From: Ulvibacterium sp965228935
GTDB lineage: Bacteria; Bacteroidota; Bacteroidia; Flavobacteriales; Flavobacteriaceae
Assembly (NCBI RefSeq): GCF_965228935.1
Contig: NZ_OZ245846.1
Span: 4,774,001-4,838,000, forward strand
Length of the DNA stretch: 64,000 nt
Reading direction: 5' to 3'
Shown: in pieces, positions 8,317 through 17,066 of the stretch
Layout: each line of letters opens with the position of its first letter
Numbering within the stretch: the stretch's first letter is position 1
Notes under the pieces: model-generated
The model's database searches: none
Told to the model about the DNA's origin: nothing
The model's input: only the letters and a program-made list of their open reading frames with translations
Program-made: the position numbers and the translations under genes

Positions 8317-8621
8317 TGACATGTTTGGGCCCTTGTTTTCGTCCGTCAATCTTAGCGTTTTTCAAAATCAAGTATGGGAATGCCCTAAAAATCGAGTTAA
8401 GGGATTTGTAAAAAACATGAATTGGGTACCCTAAAAGCATTTAATAATTTATCAGGAATGTTTTCCTAAATATGACTTTGGATGAATCATATGCCTTAAA
8501 AATCATGCTTATTTTTAATTAATTACTATTTTGTAGAATAAATAAAATATTTCTCTTATATTTGTTCTACAATTAAGTAATTTATATTTGGGTATAAAAA
8601 GACAAGACATAAAACTAAATC
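8317..8621. other. Intergenic region carrying the padR promoter
   Basis: This 305-base AT-rich region contains no credible open frame. Its only recognised content is the promoter/operator at 8529-8572 and the short leader before padR. Confidence 0.6.
8529..8572 (+). promoter_or_regulatory. padR promoter with flanking inverted repeat
   Basis: A -7 element TATATTTG lies at 8557-8564 and a TTTTG -33 element at 8529-8533. The 8-base perfect inverted repeat TTGTAGAA (8531-8538)/TTCTACAA (8565-8572) brackets the space between the elements and the -7 box. A PadR dimer bound there would block RNA polymerase, so autoregulation is likely. The operator assignment is inference. Confidence 0.6.
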
Positions 8622-8960
8622 ATGAAAGATGCGCGTTTAGGGGAATTCGAAGAGATTATCCTTTTGTTGGTGGGAATACTTGAAAAACAGGCGTATGCCT
8701 TCCGGATTGCAGAGGAGTTTGAGTCCCAGACCGGAAAATCCGTTTCTATTGGAGCGACCCATTCCACACTCGATAGACTTTGTAAAAAAGGATTCTTGAC
8801 CTCGGAGTTAGGGGAACCCACCGCCATAAGAGGTGGACGCAGGAAAAGGATCTATACCATTTCCGCATCAGGTCAGCGGGCATTAATTACGTCCCGAGAT
8901 CTTCGAACTTCCCTATGGAACCAGTATCCTGCCTTTGCCAAGCTTTCGCTAAACCTTTGA
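8622..8960 (+). CDS. PadR-family transcriptional regulator
   Basis: A 112-residue DNA-binding protein. The winged-helix domain shows the PadR pattern: LGEFEEIILLLVGILEKQAYAFRIAEEFE for the first helices, then TLDRLCKKGFLTSELGEPTAIRGGRRKRIYTISASGQRAL for the wing with its basic-aromatic YTIS end. It lacks the longer C-terminal dimerisation domain, as in the short PadR-s1 group. It is encoded 49 bases upstream of a 910-residue FtsX-type permease. In Bacteroidota this pairing is common, and the PadR protein probably controls that permease and itself. Confidence 0.9.
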   Translation: MKDARLGEFEEIILLLVGILEKQAYAFRIAEEFESQTGKSVSIGATHSTLDRLCKKGFLTSELGEPTAIRGGRRKRIYTISASGQRALITSRDLRTSLWNQYPAFAKLSLNL

Positions 8961-9009
8961 ATATACCCTAAAATAAAAATCTGCCCATACTAAGTCATAC
9001 CAAGTTTAG

Positions 9010-11742
9010 ATGTCCAAAAAAAAGAACATACCACCAAGATTTGCAAAGAGGTTATTAAGCTGGTTCATCAAGGATGAATTTAGGGAAGAAGTCTTGGGCG
9101 ATTTAAGGGAAAGGTTCCACGAAATGGCAAAAAGGAAATCCTCTTTACGGGCCCGGTTGGATTACTGGTATCAAATCTTAAATTATTTAAGGCCTTTCGC
9201 CCTGCGAAAATCAGCATTGTTTATAAGCGCGAACTACGGTATGTATCGTAGCCATTTTAAAGTGGGGTGGCGTAACCTTTTTCGCCATAAATGGAACTCA
9301 TTGATCAACATTGGGGGTTTGGCCATAGGCATGGGGGTTTGTCTATTGATATGGCAGTACATCCATTTTGAGTCGAGTTACGATCGTTTCCATAAGAATT
9401 TCCAAAGCCTATATCGCGTAATCATTGATGAGACCCATAACGGGATCGATTCAGGGCCAGGACCATATACGACCTATAAGCTAGGGGAAAAAGCAAAGGA
9501 AGAGATTCCCGAAGTGGCACAATATGTACGATTTTATGCATCGGAATATAGTGCCGTAATCAACAGTTCCGGTACGGACAGACGTTTTAATGAGGAAGGC
9601 CATACTATGGCCTTTGTTGACAGTACTTTTCTAAAAGTGTTCAATTTCCCATTGGAACAGGGCGATAAAGAATCCGCATTGGACGGGATACACAACATTG
9701 TGATTACCAAAAAAATGGCCCACAAATATTTTGGAAGTAAAGACCCCATGGGAAAGACATTGGAGATAGAGGACGGCTCCTCATCGGGAACATGTATTGT
9801 TACCGGAGTGCTGAAGGAACTACCCATAAACGGTCATTTGCAATTTGAATTCTTGAGACCCATTGAAAATCTCTGGGAATTGGGCAATGGAGGGTCTGTG
9901 AATAGATATGGAGGGTGGGCCCGTGAATGGTTCGGAACCTATCTCAAGGTCAAGGAATCGGCCGACTTGAAGGTCGTACAGGAAAAATTGGACAACCTCA
10001 TCACCGTGAACAAAGCGCAATGGAACGACCCCGAAAATATAGTGGAAAAGACCCGCCTACAACCCATCACCAATATACACTTAAAATCGGATGCCTATAC
10101 GCATCCAGATTATTCCGATGATAAAGGGAATATAGCGAACATCCAAATCTTTGCACTCATAGCATGCTTCATTCTCTTCATCGGTTGGATCAACTATGTT
10201 AATCTTTCTACGGCCCGCTCCATGACAAGGGCAAAGGAAGTGGGTATTCGTAAATCCATAGGGGCATTAAAAAGGCAATTGGTCGGACAATTCATTATGG
10301 AATCGGTACTCGTAAATTCGATTTCCGGGATTCTGGCCATTGGAATTGCCTTTTTAATGCTTCCTGCCTTGGGCAATGTCATTGGAAAGGAATTACACCT
10401 CCTTCTTTTGCAGACCACGGATTTTTGGATGTGGTTTTTCACAATTATAGTTGGTGGCTCCATATTGTCCGGTCTATATCCTGCCTTTGTGCTCTCCGCT
10501 TATAAACCCATCTCTATTTTGGGTGCCAAAAGAATCTTCCGGGGCGGTAATTTGAATTTACGTAAGGGCTTGATTACGTTTCAATTTCTTACCTCGATTA
10601 CATTGGTAGCAGGTACGTATTTGGTCTATAAACAGATTACCTATATGAGAGCTCGTGAATTGGGAATGGACATCGAAAGGATTCTGGTCGTAAAAGGGCC
10701 TAAAGTCCTTTTAAACGGCCCGGAAGTAACTGATGGTACGGATATGGTGCAAATAAGGGCCGCAAATGCCTACGCCAGATCCAAATTTCTTGCTTTCCAG
10801 GAAGAAGTAGTAGGGCATCCTGCCATCAATGGTGTTACCGGCTCCCGTCTAGTGCCCGGTAAAGTCCAGGATTTATCCATCAACCATTTGAGAATCTGGG
10901 GAGAACCTGAAAATAAGGGGCGTCAAGTTTGGGTCATCAATACGGGAATGAATTTTATAAAGACCTATAACCTAAAGCTAACAGCAGGAAAATTGTTTAC
11001 GACGGATATGCCGGATGATAGTTTTGTAATACTCAATGAAGAGGCCGTAAAGACCTTCGGATTCAAGTCTTCCCAAAGTGCGATACAACAACAGATTACC
11101 TACGGCAGTTCCCCAATGCCAATAGTGGGGGTAGTGAAAAATTTTCATTGGCAATCCCCAAGGAGCCCGCATAGCCCCATTGTACTTCGATTTGATGGAG
11201 GGGCCAACAACTATATATCGTTTAGGATAGGTTCTGCGGATATTGGTCGATCAATTGATCATATTCAAAAAGTGTACAAAGCTGTCTATCCTGAAAATGC
11301 ATTCGATTATTTCTTTTTGAACGAAGACTTTAATAACCAATATAAGTCCGATATTCAATTTGGCAATCTGTTCCTGGTCTTTTCCATTCTTGCTATTTTT
11401 TTAGCTTGTATTGGTTTATTTGCCCTGGTTTCCTATTCTGCAGTCCTAAGAACAAAAGAAATAGGGATACGAAAGGTCCATGGGGCAAGTACCCTAAAAA
11501 TTGCCGTGTTGCTTTCCAAGGAATATTTGTTCCTCCTATTGATTGCCATCTTGGTTTCGATACCGGTAATTGTACATTGGGGTGAAATATGGTTGGAGAA
11601 TTATGCCTTCAGGACCACATTTGGAGTTGATCATTTTTTGGTGCCCGTATTGGTAATGCTATGCATTGCATTATTTACCGTAGGCCAAAAAACATATGCC
11701 GCGGCCAAAATGAATCCTGTCGATTCCCTGAAGACCGAGTAA
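9010..11742 (+). CDS. FtsX/MacB-type ABC transporter permease with permease prefix domain
   Basis: A 910-residue membrane protein. Residues 1 to about 75 form the cytoplasmic 'permease prefix domain 2' (RFAKRLLSWFIKDEFREEVLGDLRERFHEM), typical of PadR-linked permeases. Then come a MacB-like periplasmic core after the first transmembrane helix (VGWRNLFRHKWNSLINIGGLAIGMGVCLLIW), an FtsX domain with three helices near 370-500, a second prefix/core unit, and a C-terminal FtsX domain. The conserved FtsX sequence RTKEIGIRKVHGAS and its duplicate RAKEVGIRKSIGAL are both present. No ATPase is encoded beside it, so it must borrow one or work as a sensor-type permease. Confidence 0.88.
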   Translation: MSKKKNIPPRFAKRLLSWFIKDEFREEVLGDLRERFHEMAKRKSSLRARLDYWYQILNYLRPFALRKSALFISANYGMYRSHFKVGWRNLFRHKWNSLINIGGLAIGMGVCLLIWQYIHFESSYDRFHKNFQSLYRVIIDETHNGIDSGPGPYTTYKLGEKAKEEIPEVAQYVRFYASEYSAVINSSGTDRRFNEEGHTMAFVDSTFLKVFNFPLEQGDKESALDGIHNIVITKKMAHKYFGSKDPMGKTLEIEDGSSSGTCIVTGVLKELPINGHLQFEFLRPIENLWELGNGGSVNRYGGWAREWFGTYLKVKESADLKVVQEKLDNLITVNKAQWNDPENIVEKTRLQPITNIHLKSDAYTHPDYSDDKGNIANIQIFALIACFILFIGWINYVNLSTARSMTRAKEVGIRKSIGALKRQLVGQFIMESVLVNSISGILAIGIAFLMLPALGNVIGKELHLLLLQTTDFWMWFFTIIVGGSILSGLYPAFVLSAYKPISILGAKRIFRGGNLNLRKGLITFQFLTSITLVAGTYLVYKQITYMRARELGMDIERILVVKGPKVLLNGPEVTDGTDMVQIRAANAYARSKFLAFQEEVVGHPAINGVTGSRLVPGKVQDLSINHLRIWGEPENKGRQVWVINTGMNFIKTYNLKLTAGKLFTTDMPDDSFVILNEEAVKTFGFKSSQSAIQQQITYGSSPMPIVGVVKNFHWQSPRSPHSPIVLRFDGGANNYISFRIGSADIGRSIDHIQKVYKAVYPENAFDYFFLNEDFNNQYKSDIQFGNLFLVFSILAIFLACIGLFALVSYSAVLRTKEIGIRKVHGASTLKIAVLLSKEYLFLLLIAILVSIPVIVHWGEIWLENYAFRTTFGVDHFLVPVLVMLCIALFTVGQKTYAAAKMNPVDSLKTE

Positions 11743-11908
11743 CTGAACCTTTCCAGAATAAAAGAATTATGGGTTATAGAAGGAAAGTTTTCGTGAAATC
11801 CCAATTTCTTGATTACTACTTACATATTTCATCGTTAACGTTTTTTTGGCTAAGGATCTCGTTTAAAATCGTTTACTTGTATAGGGAATTTGAAAAAAAA
11901 TCAGTACA

Positions 11909-12502
11909 GTGCCGTACCTAAAACATACTAATGCAAAACTATTTTGCTTGGTTTTGGTATGGATTCTCTTTGCTGCTTGCAAGGACAAAAGTACAAGGGA
12001 AGCGGATCACGAAGTAGCAGCATCTTATAATCCACCAAATGAAAAAGGTGAAAATTGGCCCAGTCCGGATTTCCAGGCGGATGGAATTTTCATTTATGAG
12101 AAATTCAACAACCTGGAGCCCCTGTTCCGATTTGATAACGATACCACCTATGTCATCAATTTTTGGGCCACCTGGTGTAAACCATGTATAAAGGAATTGC
12201 CTTATTTTGAAGAGCTCAATTCAGGATATACCCATAAAAAAGTAAAGGTAGTCCTGATCAGTCTCGATTTTCCAAAACAAGTAGAAAGCAATTTAGTGCC
12301 TTTTGTACAAAAGAAGCAGTTGAAATCCAAAGTAGTGGCACTTCTGGATGGTAACTACAATGAATGGATAGACAAGGTTTCCCCGGATTGGTCGGGGGCC
12401 ATACCCGCCACTTATATCTACAAAGGAGAACAAAACCATCTAGCAGGCGAGCCTTTTGAAAATTTTGAGGAATTGGAAAAATTCATAAAACCCTTTTTAT
12501 AA
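11909..12502 (+). CDS. TlpA-like thioredoxin-fold lipoprotein
   Basis: A protein of about 197 residues with a signal peptide ending in the lipobox ILFAAC, so it is probably anchored outside the cytoplasm. The thioredoxin fold carries the active site WATWCKPC (C-x2-C) near residues 92-95 after the strand TTYVINF, and a cis-proline (AIPATYIY). Such proteins reduce disulfides or serve cytochrome maturation and stress defence. The start is a GTG at 11909. A second redoxin gene follows 19 bases later. Confidence 0.82.
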   Translation: MPYLKHTNAKLFCLVLVWILFAACKDKSTREADHEVAASYNPPNEKGENWPSPDFQADGIFIYEKFNNLEPLFRFDNDTTYVINFWATWCKPCIKELPYFEELNSGYTHKKVKVVLISLDFPKQVESNLVPFVQKKQLKSKVVALLDGNYNEWIDKVSPDWSGAIPATYIYKGEQNHLAGEPFENFEELEKFIKPFL

Positions 12503-12521
12503 ACCCGTAAAACGCTATATC

Positions 12522-13172
12522 ATGAAAAAGCTATTTCTGTTTTCGATGTCCCTGGTATTGTTTTCTTTCGCCATGCCTACGCCATTTATGCTTCATGGCA
12601 ACAATGAAATCGTTGATTTTAATTCGGAGGGAGTCGGTGTTGGGGACAAAGCCCCGAATTTTAACTTAAAAAATATTGATGGTAAGGTATACTCCTTGGA
12701 TAATATCACCGATGCCAATGGAAATAAGCCTAAAGGCTTTATCGTAGTCTTTACTTGCAATACCTGTCCCTATGCCCAAGCCTACGAGCAACGGCTTATT
12801 GATCTCCACAATACCTATTCCCCGAAAGGATATCCCTTGGTGGCTATTCAACCCAACGATCCTACCTTGAAGCCCGGTGACAGTTTTGAGGCGATGAAAA
12901 AGAATGCGCAGGCCAAAGATTTTCCCTTTCTCTACCTTTTTGACGATGGACAGGAGGTCTTTCCAAAATATGGGGCTACCAAGACCCCTGAGGTATTTTT
13001 GGTCGATGCCGACCGCATTGTACGCTACCATGGGGCCGTGGACGACAACCCGCGTGATGGTGGCAACGTTAATGAAAGATTTGTTGAAAAAGCCATTCAG
13101 GCTATCGACAAGGGAAAAGATCCCGATGTAAAAGTTACAAAGGCCATCGGTTGCGGAATCAAAAAAGCCTGA
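12522..13172 (+). CDS. Exported AhpC/TSA-redoxin-like thioredoxin family protein
   Basis: A 216-residue protein with an N-terminal signal peptide ending near AMPTPFMLHG. The redoxin domain begins at GVGDKAPNFNLKNIDGK and contains the active-site sequence FTCNTCPYAQAYEQRL, a C-x2-C thioredoxin-like site. The later KTPEVFLVD contains the cis-proline. This CNTCPY form marks a well-spread Bacteroidota group of thiol-disulfide proteins. It is co-directional with, and 19 bases after, the TlpA-like gene, so the two probably form one envelope thiol-redox unit. Confidence 0.82.
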   Translation: MKKLFLFSMSLVLFSFAMPTPFMLHGNNEIVDFNSEGVGVGDKAPNFNLKNIDGKVYSLDNITDANGNKPKGFIVVFTCNTCPYAQAYEQRLIDLHNTYSPKGYPLVAIQPNDPTLKPGDSFEAMKKNAQAKDFPFLYLFDDGQEVFPKYGATKTPEVFLVDADRIVRYHGAVDDNPRDGGNVNERFVEKAIQAIDKGKDPDVKVTKAIGCGIKKA

Positions 13173-13248
13173 TCTTTATTGATATGCCATAATGGACAAT
13201 TATCAAATTTCATGTGCCCTTGGCTCCGGACAGCCTCTTACGTTATTT

Positions 13249-14628
13249 TCAATTTTCGGAACGGTTACCAGGGGCCTTGGAATCCGTATGGCGTTGTAGG
13301 TATTTAAACGCAACAAAAATAGGGATGCCCGCCAACAGGGAAAGTAAGGCTATGGAGGATTCCATCGGGCGTTCGAAAAAGGCCAAAATCAAAATCGAAA
13401 GGCTTATCAGGATGTAAAAAACCTGTACCCATGGGTATCCGGGCAGTTTCAATACCGAAAGACCCGATCTTCTCAGTTTGAATAAACCGATAACTGTTAG
13501 AATCGGAAAAATTCCGAGTGCGAAGCCCATATAGGTCAATATTTGATCAAAGGTCCCGGAAAGCACCAGTACTATGGATGCCAATGCCTGGGTAAGAATC
13601 GCCTTGGAGGGAACCTTAAAAACAGGATGTACCTTAGCCAAGAATTTAAAGAAATAGCCATCCTTGGCCATGGCATAATAGACCCTTGGCCCTATGATGA
13701 TAAAGGCGCTTAAGGAAGAAAAAAGCGCAAAGGAAATCAATAGGGAAATTATGGTATCCGTAGAACTGCCGAATAAGTTGTTGACCGCCAACCCACCAAT
13801 AGCGATGACCCCTTTCATATCCGCTGGGGGAATGGCATAGACGAACAATATGTTTAACAGCACATATAACAACGTAACGATCAAGGTCCCTATAATCAGG
13901 GATTTGGCCAGATTTTTTTTGGGATCTTTAATTTCCGAGCCAACATATACCGATGCGTTCCATCCACTATAGGCAAACATGATCCACATTAATGATAGAC
14001 CGGCCGTTTTCCAACTTCCGAAATCCGAGCTTGTCGCTACTTGGTCCGTAAAATGGGATAGGTCGCCTTTGCCCCAAAGGAAGCCTATGACCAGTAAACC
14101 GATTACCAAGGTTACCTTAAATAGGGTTAGATAATTCTGGACTTTGGCCCCAAACTTAATTCCCCTGAGGTGTACCATGGAAAATACGAGAATTACAAAA
14201 ATGGAAACCAGTTTCTTGTTGGTGTCCATGGAAAGGCCCATGGTTGAACCGAGTTGCGGAAAAGCTCGAAAAAAATATGCACTAAAACCGATGGCAGAAG
14301 CGGCAATAGGTGCCGAAAACCCCGCAATAAAGGATGCCCATCCGCTTAAAAAGCCATATAGGGGATGAAACAGCTTGGACAGAAAATTGTACTCTCCCCC
14401 AGCCTGGGGCATAGCGGCCCCCAATTCGCCATAACTCAGGGCACCACATAAGGCCAGAACGCCACCGACCCCCCAAAGAAGAAGCAGTAGCCATGGATTA
14501 CCAACATCGCCCATCAAAAGGCCCGAGGTCGTAAAAATACCGGCCCCGATCATATTGGCGATTACGATGTTCGTCAATGAAAAAAAACCCAGGCTACGGC
14601 GAAGCTTATCTTTTTCCTTTCTGGCCAA
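13249..14628 (-). CDS. APC-family amino acid permease
   Basis: A 459-residue integral membrane protein with about 12 transmembrane helices. The first helix has the APC substrate-binding signature NIVIANMIGAGIFTTSG; helix 2-3 includes ALCGALSYGELGAAMPQAGGEYNFL, and helix 6 includes WIMFAYSGWNASVYVGSEIKDPKK, all typical of amino acid/polyamine antiporters and symporters. The specific substrate cannot be read. It starts only 6 bases after the exported O-methyltransferase gene and is most likely on the same mRNA. It is convergent with the redoxin genes. Confidence 0.88.
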   Translation of the reverse strand: MARKEKDKLRRSLGFFSLTNIVIANMIGAGIFTTSGLLMGDVGNPWLLLLLWGVGGVLALCGALSYGELGAAMPQAGGEYNFLSKLFHPLYGFLSGWASFIAGFSAPIAASAIGFSAYFFRAFPQLGSTMGLSMDTNKKLVSIFVILVFSMVHLRGIKFGAKVQNYLTLFKVTLVIGLLVIGFLWGKGDLSHFTDQVATSSDFGSWKTAGLSLMWIMFAYSGWNASVYVGSEIKDPKKNLAKSLIIGTLIVTLLYVLLNILFVYAIPPADMKGVIAIGGLAVNNLFGSSTDTIISLLISFALFSSLSAFIIIGPRVYYAMAKDGYFFKFLAKVHPVFKVPSKAILTQALASIVLVLSGTFDQILTYMGFALGIFPILTVIGLFKLRRSGLSVLKLPGYPWVQVFYILISLSILILAFFERPMESSIALLSLLAGIPIFVAFKYLQRHTDSKAPGNRSEN

Positions 14629-14634
14629 GCGAAT

Positions 14635-15306
14635 CTAATTTTTGTAACTGATGGCCAAACCTCCTCCGGAATTATCCACGGTGGTGGTAAAGGTATCCAG
14701 GCCCATAACATACTCCAGGTACTCTTTTGTCCCCCGCATTCCCCGTTGATCTGTACCTTTTGGCCGTACGTTGTGGGCGGTAAAGCACCCCCCTCTTTCC
14801 AGCTTTGGTGCGACATCCTTAAAATAGTTGATGTACCAGCCTTTATCGGCATCACTAAATACAAAATCGAAGGTACCGCTCAATTCCTTGACCAACTCAT
14901 GTGCATCGGCAAGCCGGGCATCGACATAATCCAACAATCCTGCCTCTTTAAGATTGGCAAGGGCTTGTTTGTGACGGGTCTCATCGATATCGATAGTGAT
15001 CAATTTTCCCCCGGTCTTACTGAACGCCCAGGCAATCCATATGGTGGAATGTCCGGTGGATGTACCTATTTCCAAACCTTTGGTGTAGCCATTTTTTAGG
15101 ATGATGTCATAAAGCAGTTTTCCATCGGATGAAGGTACATTCATGTCGCGCCATTTCCCTTTGTGACCCTCCAAGAAGGCCTCTACTTTTTTATCGAGCT
15201 CAGTTTTGGGAGCCTTTTCTTGTGATTGTACGTCGGAAACCTGAAAAAACAGCATCAAAAAAAATGAACATAGTATTGTCCCTATTGAAATTCCATTCCC
15301 TTTCAT
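14635..15306 (-). CDS. Exported class I SAM-dependent O-methyltransferase
   Basis: A 223-residue protein related to the catechol/caffeoyl-CoA O-methyltransferase family (methyltransferase family 3). It shows LEIGTSTGHSTIWIAWA for SAM binding, ITIDIDETRHKQALANLKEAG with the acidic ribose-binding residue, and FDFVFSDADKGWYINYF with the metal/catalytic aspartate. Unusually, it begins with a clear signal peptide (hydrophobic 8-22, cleavage near DVQSQE), so the enzyme should be exported although SAM is cytoplasmic. It is the first gene of a two-gene unit with an amino acid permease. The substrate is unknown. Confidence 0.8.
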   Translation of the reverse strand: MKGNGISIGTILCSFFLMLFFQVSDVQSQEKAPKTELDKKVEAFLEGHKGKWRDMNVPSSDGKLLYDIILKNGYTKGLEIGTSTGHSTIWIAWAFSKTGGKLITIDIDETRHKQALANLKEAGLLDYVDARLADAHELVKELSGTFDFVFSDADKGWYINYFKDVAPKLERGGCFTAHNVRPKGTDQRGMRGTKEYLEYVMGLDTFTTTVDNSGGGLAISYKN

Positions 15307-15639
15307 TTAATCAATTTTAAAAATAATACATGTCAATGTAGACTTTAAATATATTCATCTTTCTTCTCCATTGCCTTTTTAATCCGCCATCAACAGATTT
15401 GTGACCCCGACCGACAGTAGTTTTGGGCAAAAAATAATCTGATTGTCCAAAATAAAGGTTCAGGTCGGTTTTGTTTTCAGCACAACAAATTACAGACATT
15501 AATTTAAGGAAAATGGGGTTGCAGCCCAAATCATTGGTTATTCGATCAAAGTGTAAATATTAAGGAAAGGGATGTAACCTTCTAATTTTTGACGACTCTA
15601 TATAACAAATCTATTTCCTTAATATCATAAACAACCAAT
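15307..15639. other. Intergenic region with a 12-base inverted repeat
   Basis: This 333-base stretch separates divergent genes. A minus-strand open frame at 15317-15529 shows no recognisable domain. The notable content is the inverted repeat described separately, just before the serine hydrolase start. Confidence 0.5.
15557..15625. repeat. Perfect 12-base inverted repeat upstream of the serine hydrolase
   Basis: ATATTAAGGAAA at 15557-15568 is exactly complementary to TTTCCTTAATAT at 15614-15625, with 45 bases between. The right arm ends 14 bases before the ATG of the serine hydrolase. It could be a pair of operator half-sites, a leader hairpin or a tiny non-autonomous element. The sequence alone does not decide. 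Confidence 0.55.
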
Positions 15640-16731
15640 ATGGGAAATATCAAATCACGGCAAGGTCATTTCTTAGTTATCATTTTAGTATTATCATCTA
15701 TTTTTTGCCAGGGCCAGATAATGCAGGAAAAAAAGTACTCGCAAATCGACTCAATACTAAGCACCTATTTCAAAAAAGGGCAGTTTCAGGGCGCTGTTCT
15801 TGTTTCCCAAAGGGGAAAAATTATCTATCAGAACGCTTTTGGGGAATCAAACATGGAATGGGGTACCCAGAACACAATAACTACAAAATACCAGATTGGA
15901 TCGGTTACTAAGCCTTTTACTGCGATTATGGTCCTCAAAGCCGTTGAAGACGGACTTTTGGATCTAAACGGTAAAATCACTGACTACCTAACAGATTTCC
16001 CAAAGATCCAGGGGGATAGGATTACCATACACCATCTCCTATCCCATACCTCCGGTTTGATAGATTTTCCTGACATACAAGGTTTTGAATGGAACTTGGA
16101 AAGACTAGGTCACTCTCAGGAAATGATGTTGGCTTATTTTAAGGATGAAGAGTTGAAATTTGAACCTGGGACCGAATTTAGATATAGTAATTTGGGATAT
16201 TACCTTCTTACCATTATCCTTGAAAATGTCAAGGGACTGGAATTCCGGGAAATACTGCAAACCGAAATTTTTGATGTTGCCAAAATGAAGAACACAAGTG
16301 TTTCTGGATTTAGAACCATCTTGGATCAAAGAGCAGAGGGCTATGCAAATACAGGAAAAGAGATTATAAACGCACCTCCTTGGGACCAATCTATCGTAAA
16401 GGGATCCGGGGATATGATATCTACCGTGGGAGATTTATTTTTGTTCGACCGATCACTGTTTTCCGAAAAACTGCTTTCCAAGGAATATATGGATATCCTA
16501 TTTGCGCCAACATTACCTGAAAAGGACAATTATGCATATGGTTGGTTTGTAAGTCTTCCAGATAAACATCCAGGGGCCAAATGGGTACGTCACTCAGGAA
16601 GCATCAATGGCTTCAGTGCAATGTTGACACATATTATCGATAATGATAGTGTCATCATTCTACTGGCAAATCTTCACGGTGTTAATACCATGAACATCAC
16701 CGAGGAGATAAAAAGAATACTCTTCCAATAG
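15640..16731 (+). CDS. Serine hydrolase of the class C beta-lactamase/DD-peptidase family
   Basis: A 363-residue exported enzyme. The signal peptide ends near FCQGQ. All three catalytic motifs are in order: S-x-x-K as GSVTKPF (S88, K91), Y-x-N as FRYSNLGY (Y182, N184), and the HxG triad as RHSGSINGF near residue 320. HHLLSHTSGL is another conserved family block. It probably acts on peptides, esters or lactams in the periplasm. No C-terminal lipocalin-like extension is present. It is a single gene with a 12-base inverted repeat just upstream. Confidence 0.87.
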   Translation: MGNIKSRQGHFLVIILVLSSIFCQGQIMQEKKYSQIDSILSTYFKKGQFQGAVLVSQRGKIIYQNAFGESNMEWGTQNTITTKYQIGSVTKPFTAIMVLKAVEDGLLDLNGKITDYLTDFPKIQGDRITIHHLLSHTSGLIDFPDIQGFEWNLERLGHSQEMMLAYFKDEELKFEPGTEFRYSNLGYYLLTIILENVKGLEFREILQTEIFDVAKMKNTSVSGFRTILDQRAEGYANTGKEIINAPPWDQSIVKGSGDMISTVGDLFLFDRSLFSEKLLSKEYMDILFAPTLPEKDNYAYGWFVSLPDKHPGAKWVRHSGSINGFSAMLTHIIDNDSVIILLANLHGVNTMNITEEIKRILFQ

Positions 16732-17040
16732 CTCGTTAATCAACGTGGAAAGGTGTTTTGAGATTTTCGCGGGCTCATAAGCAGCATTTTATGTAAACCT
16801 AAGAGGTTTTAGGCTATAATGATCTTCTGAGAAATATAACCTAATTTGTAAATGGCATCTTCATTCACACAAAGTATACAAGCCAATGGTTTTCCTAAAT
16901 TCGATTTTGTTTAAAATGAACAATTATGGAAAATGAGACGGAACAAAAAATCCTTGCAGCGGCCAAGACCATCTTTGTCCAAAAGCGATTGTCCAATATA
17001 ACCCATGAATTCAACGGTTTGAGCTGTTGTACAAATCCTT
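16732..17040. other. Intergenic region containing a tetR remnant
   Basis: No complete gene is present. From 16881 the sequence follows the promoter and first codons of the tetR gene at 20753. The part before 16881 shows no feature I recognise. Confidence 0.6.
16881..16988 (+). repeat. Left copy of a 108-base direct repeat (tetR promoter and 5' end)
   Basis: Base by base it matches 20708-20815 over 108 bases without gaps, with about a dozen substitutions. The repeat covers the upstream region, the promoter box and the first 21 codons of tetR. The promoter box TAAATTTG of the right copy is TAAATTCG here (16896-16903), so the essential TTTG is lost. Similarity stops abruptly at 16988. Confidence 0.85.
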
Positions 17041-17066
17041 TTATGGTTTCCAAGGATAAAAAATGA
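16926..17066 (+). pseudogene. Truncated tetR remnant
   Basis: An ATG-initiated frame of 46 codons whose first 21 residues (MENETEQKILAAAKTIFVQK, then R) mirror the intact TetR (MQNETEQKILEAAKIIFIQK). After codon 21 the reading diverges into unrelated sequence and stops at 17064. The helix-turn-helix is missing, so no functional repressor can be made. Its end overlaps the 3' end of the minus-strand sensor-like gene. It is interpreted as a decayed partial duplicate of the regulator gene at 20753. Confidence 0.8.

Noticed and set aside
15317..15529. Minus-strand open frame of 70 codons before the serine hydrolase
   Set aside because: No recognisable domain, low-complexity ends and no promoter or neighbour logic; treated as chance.
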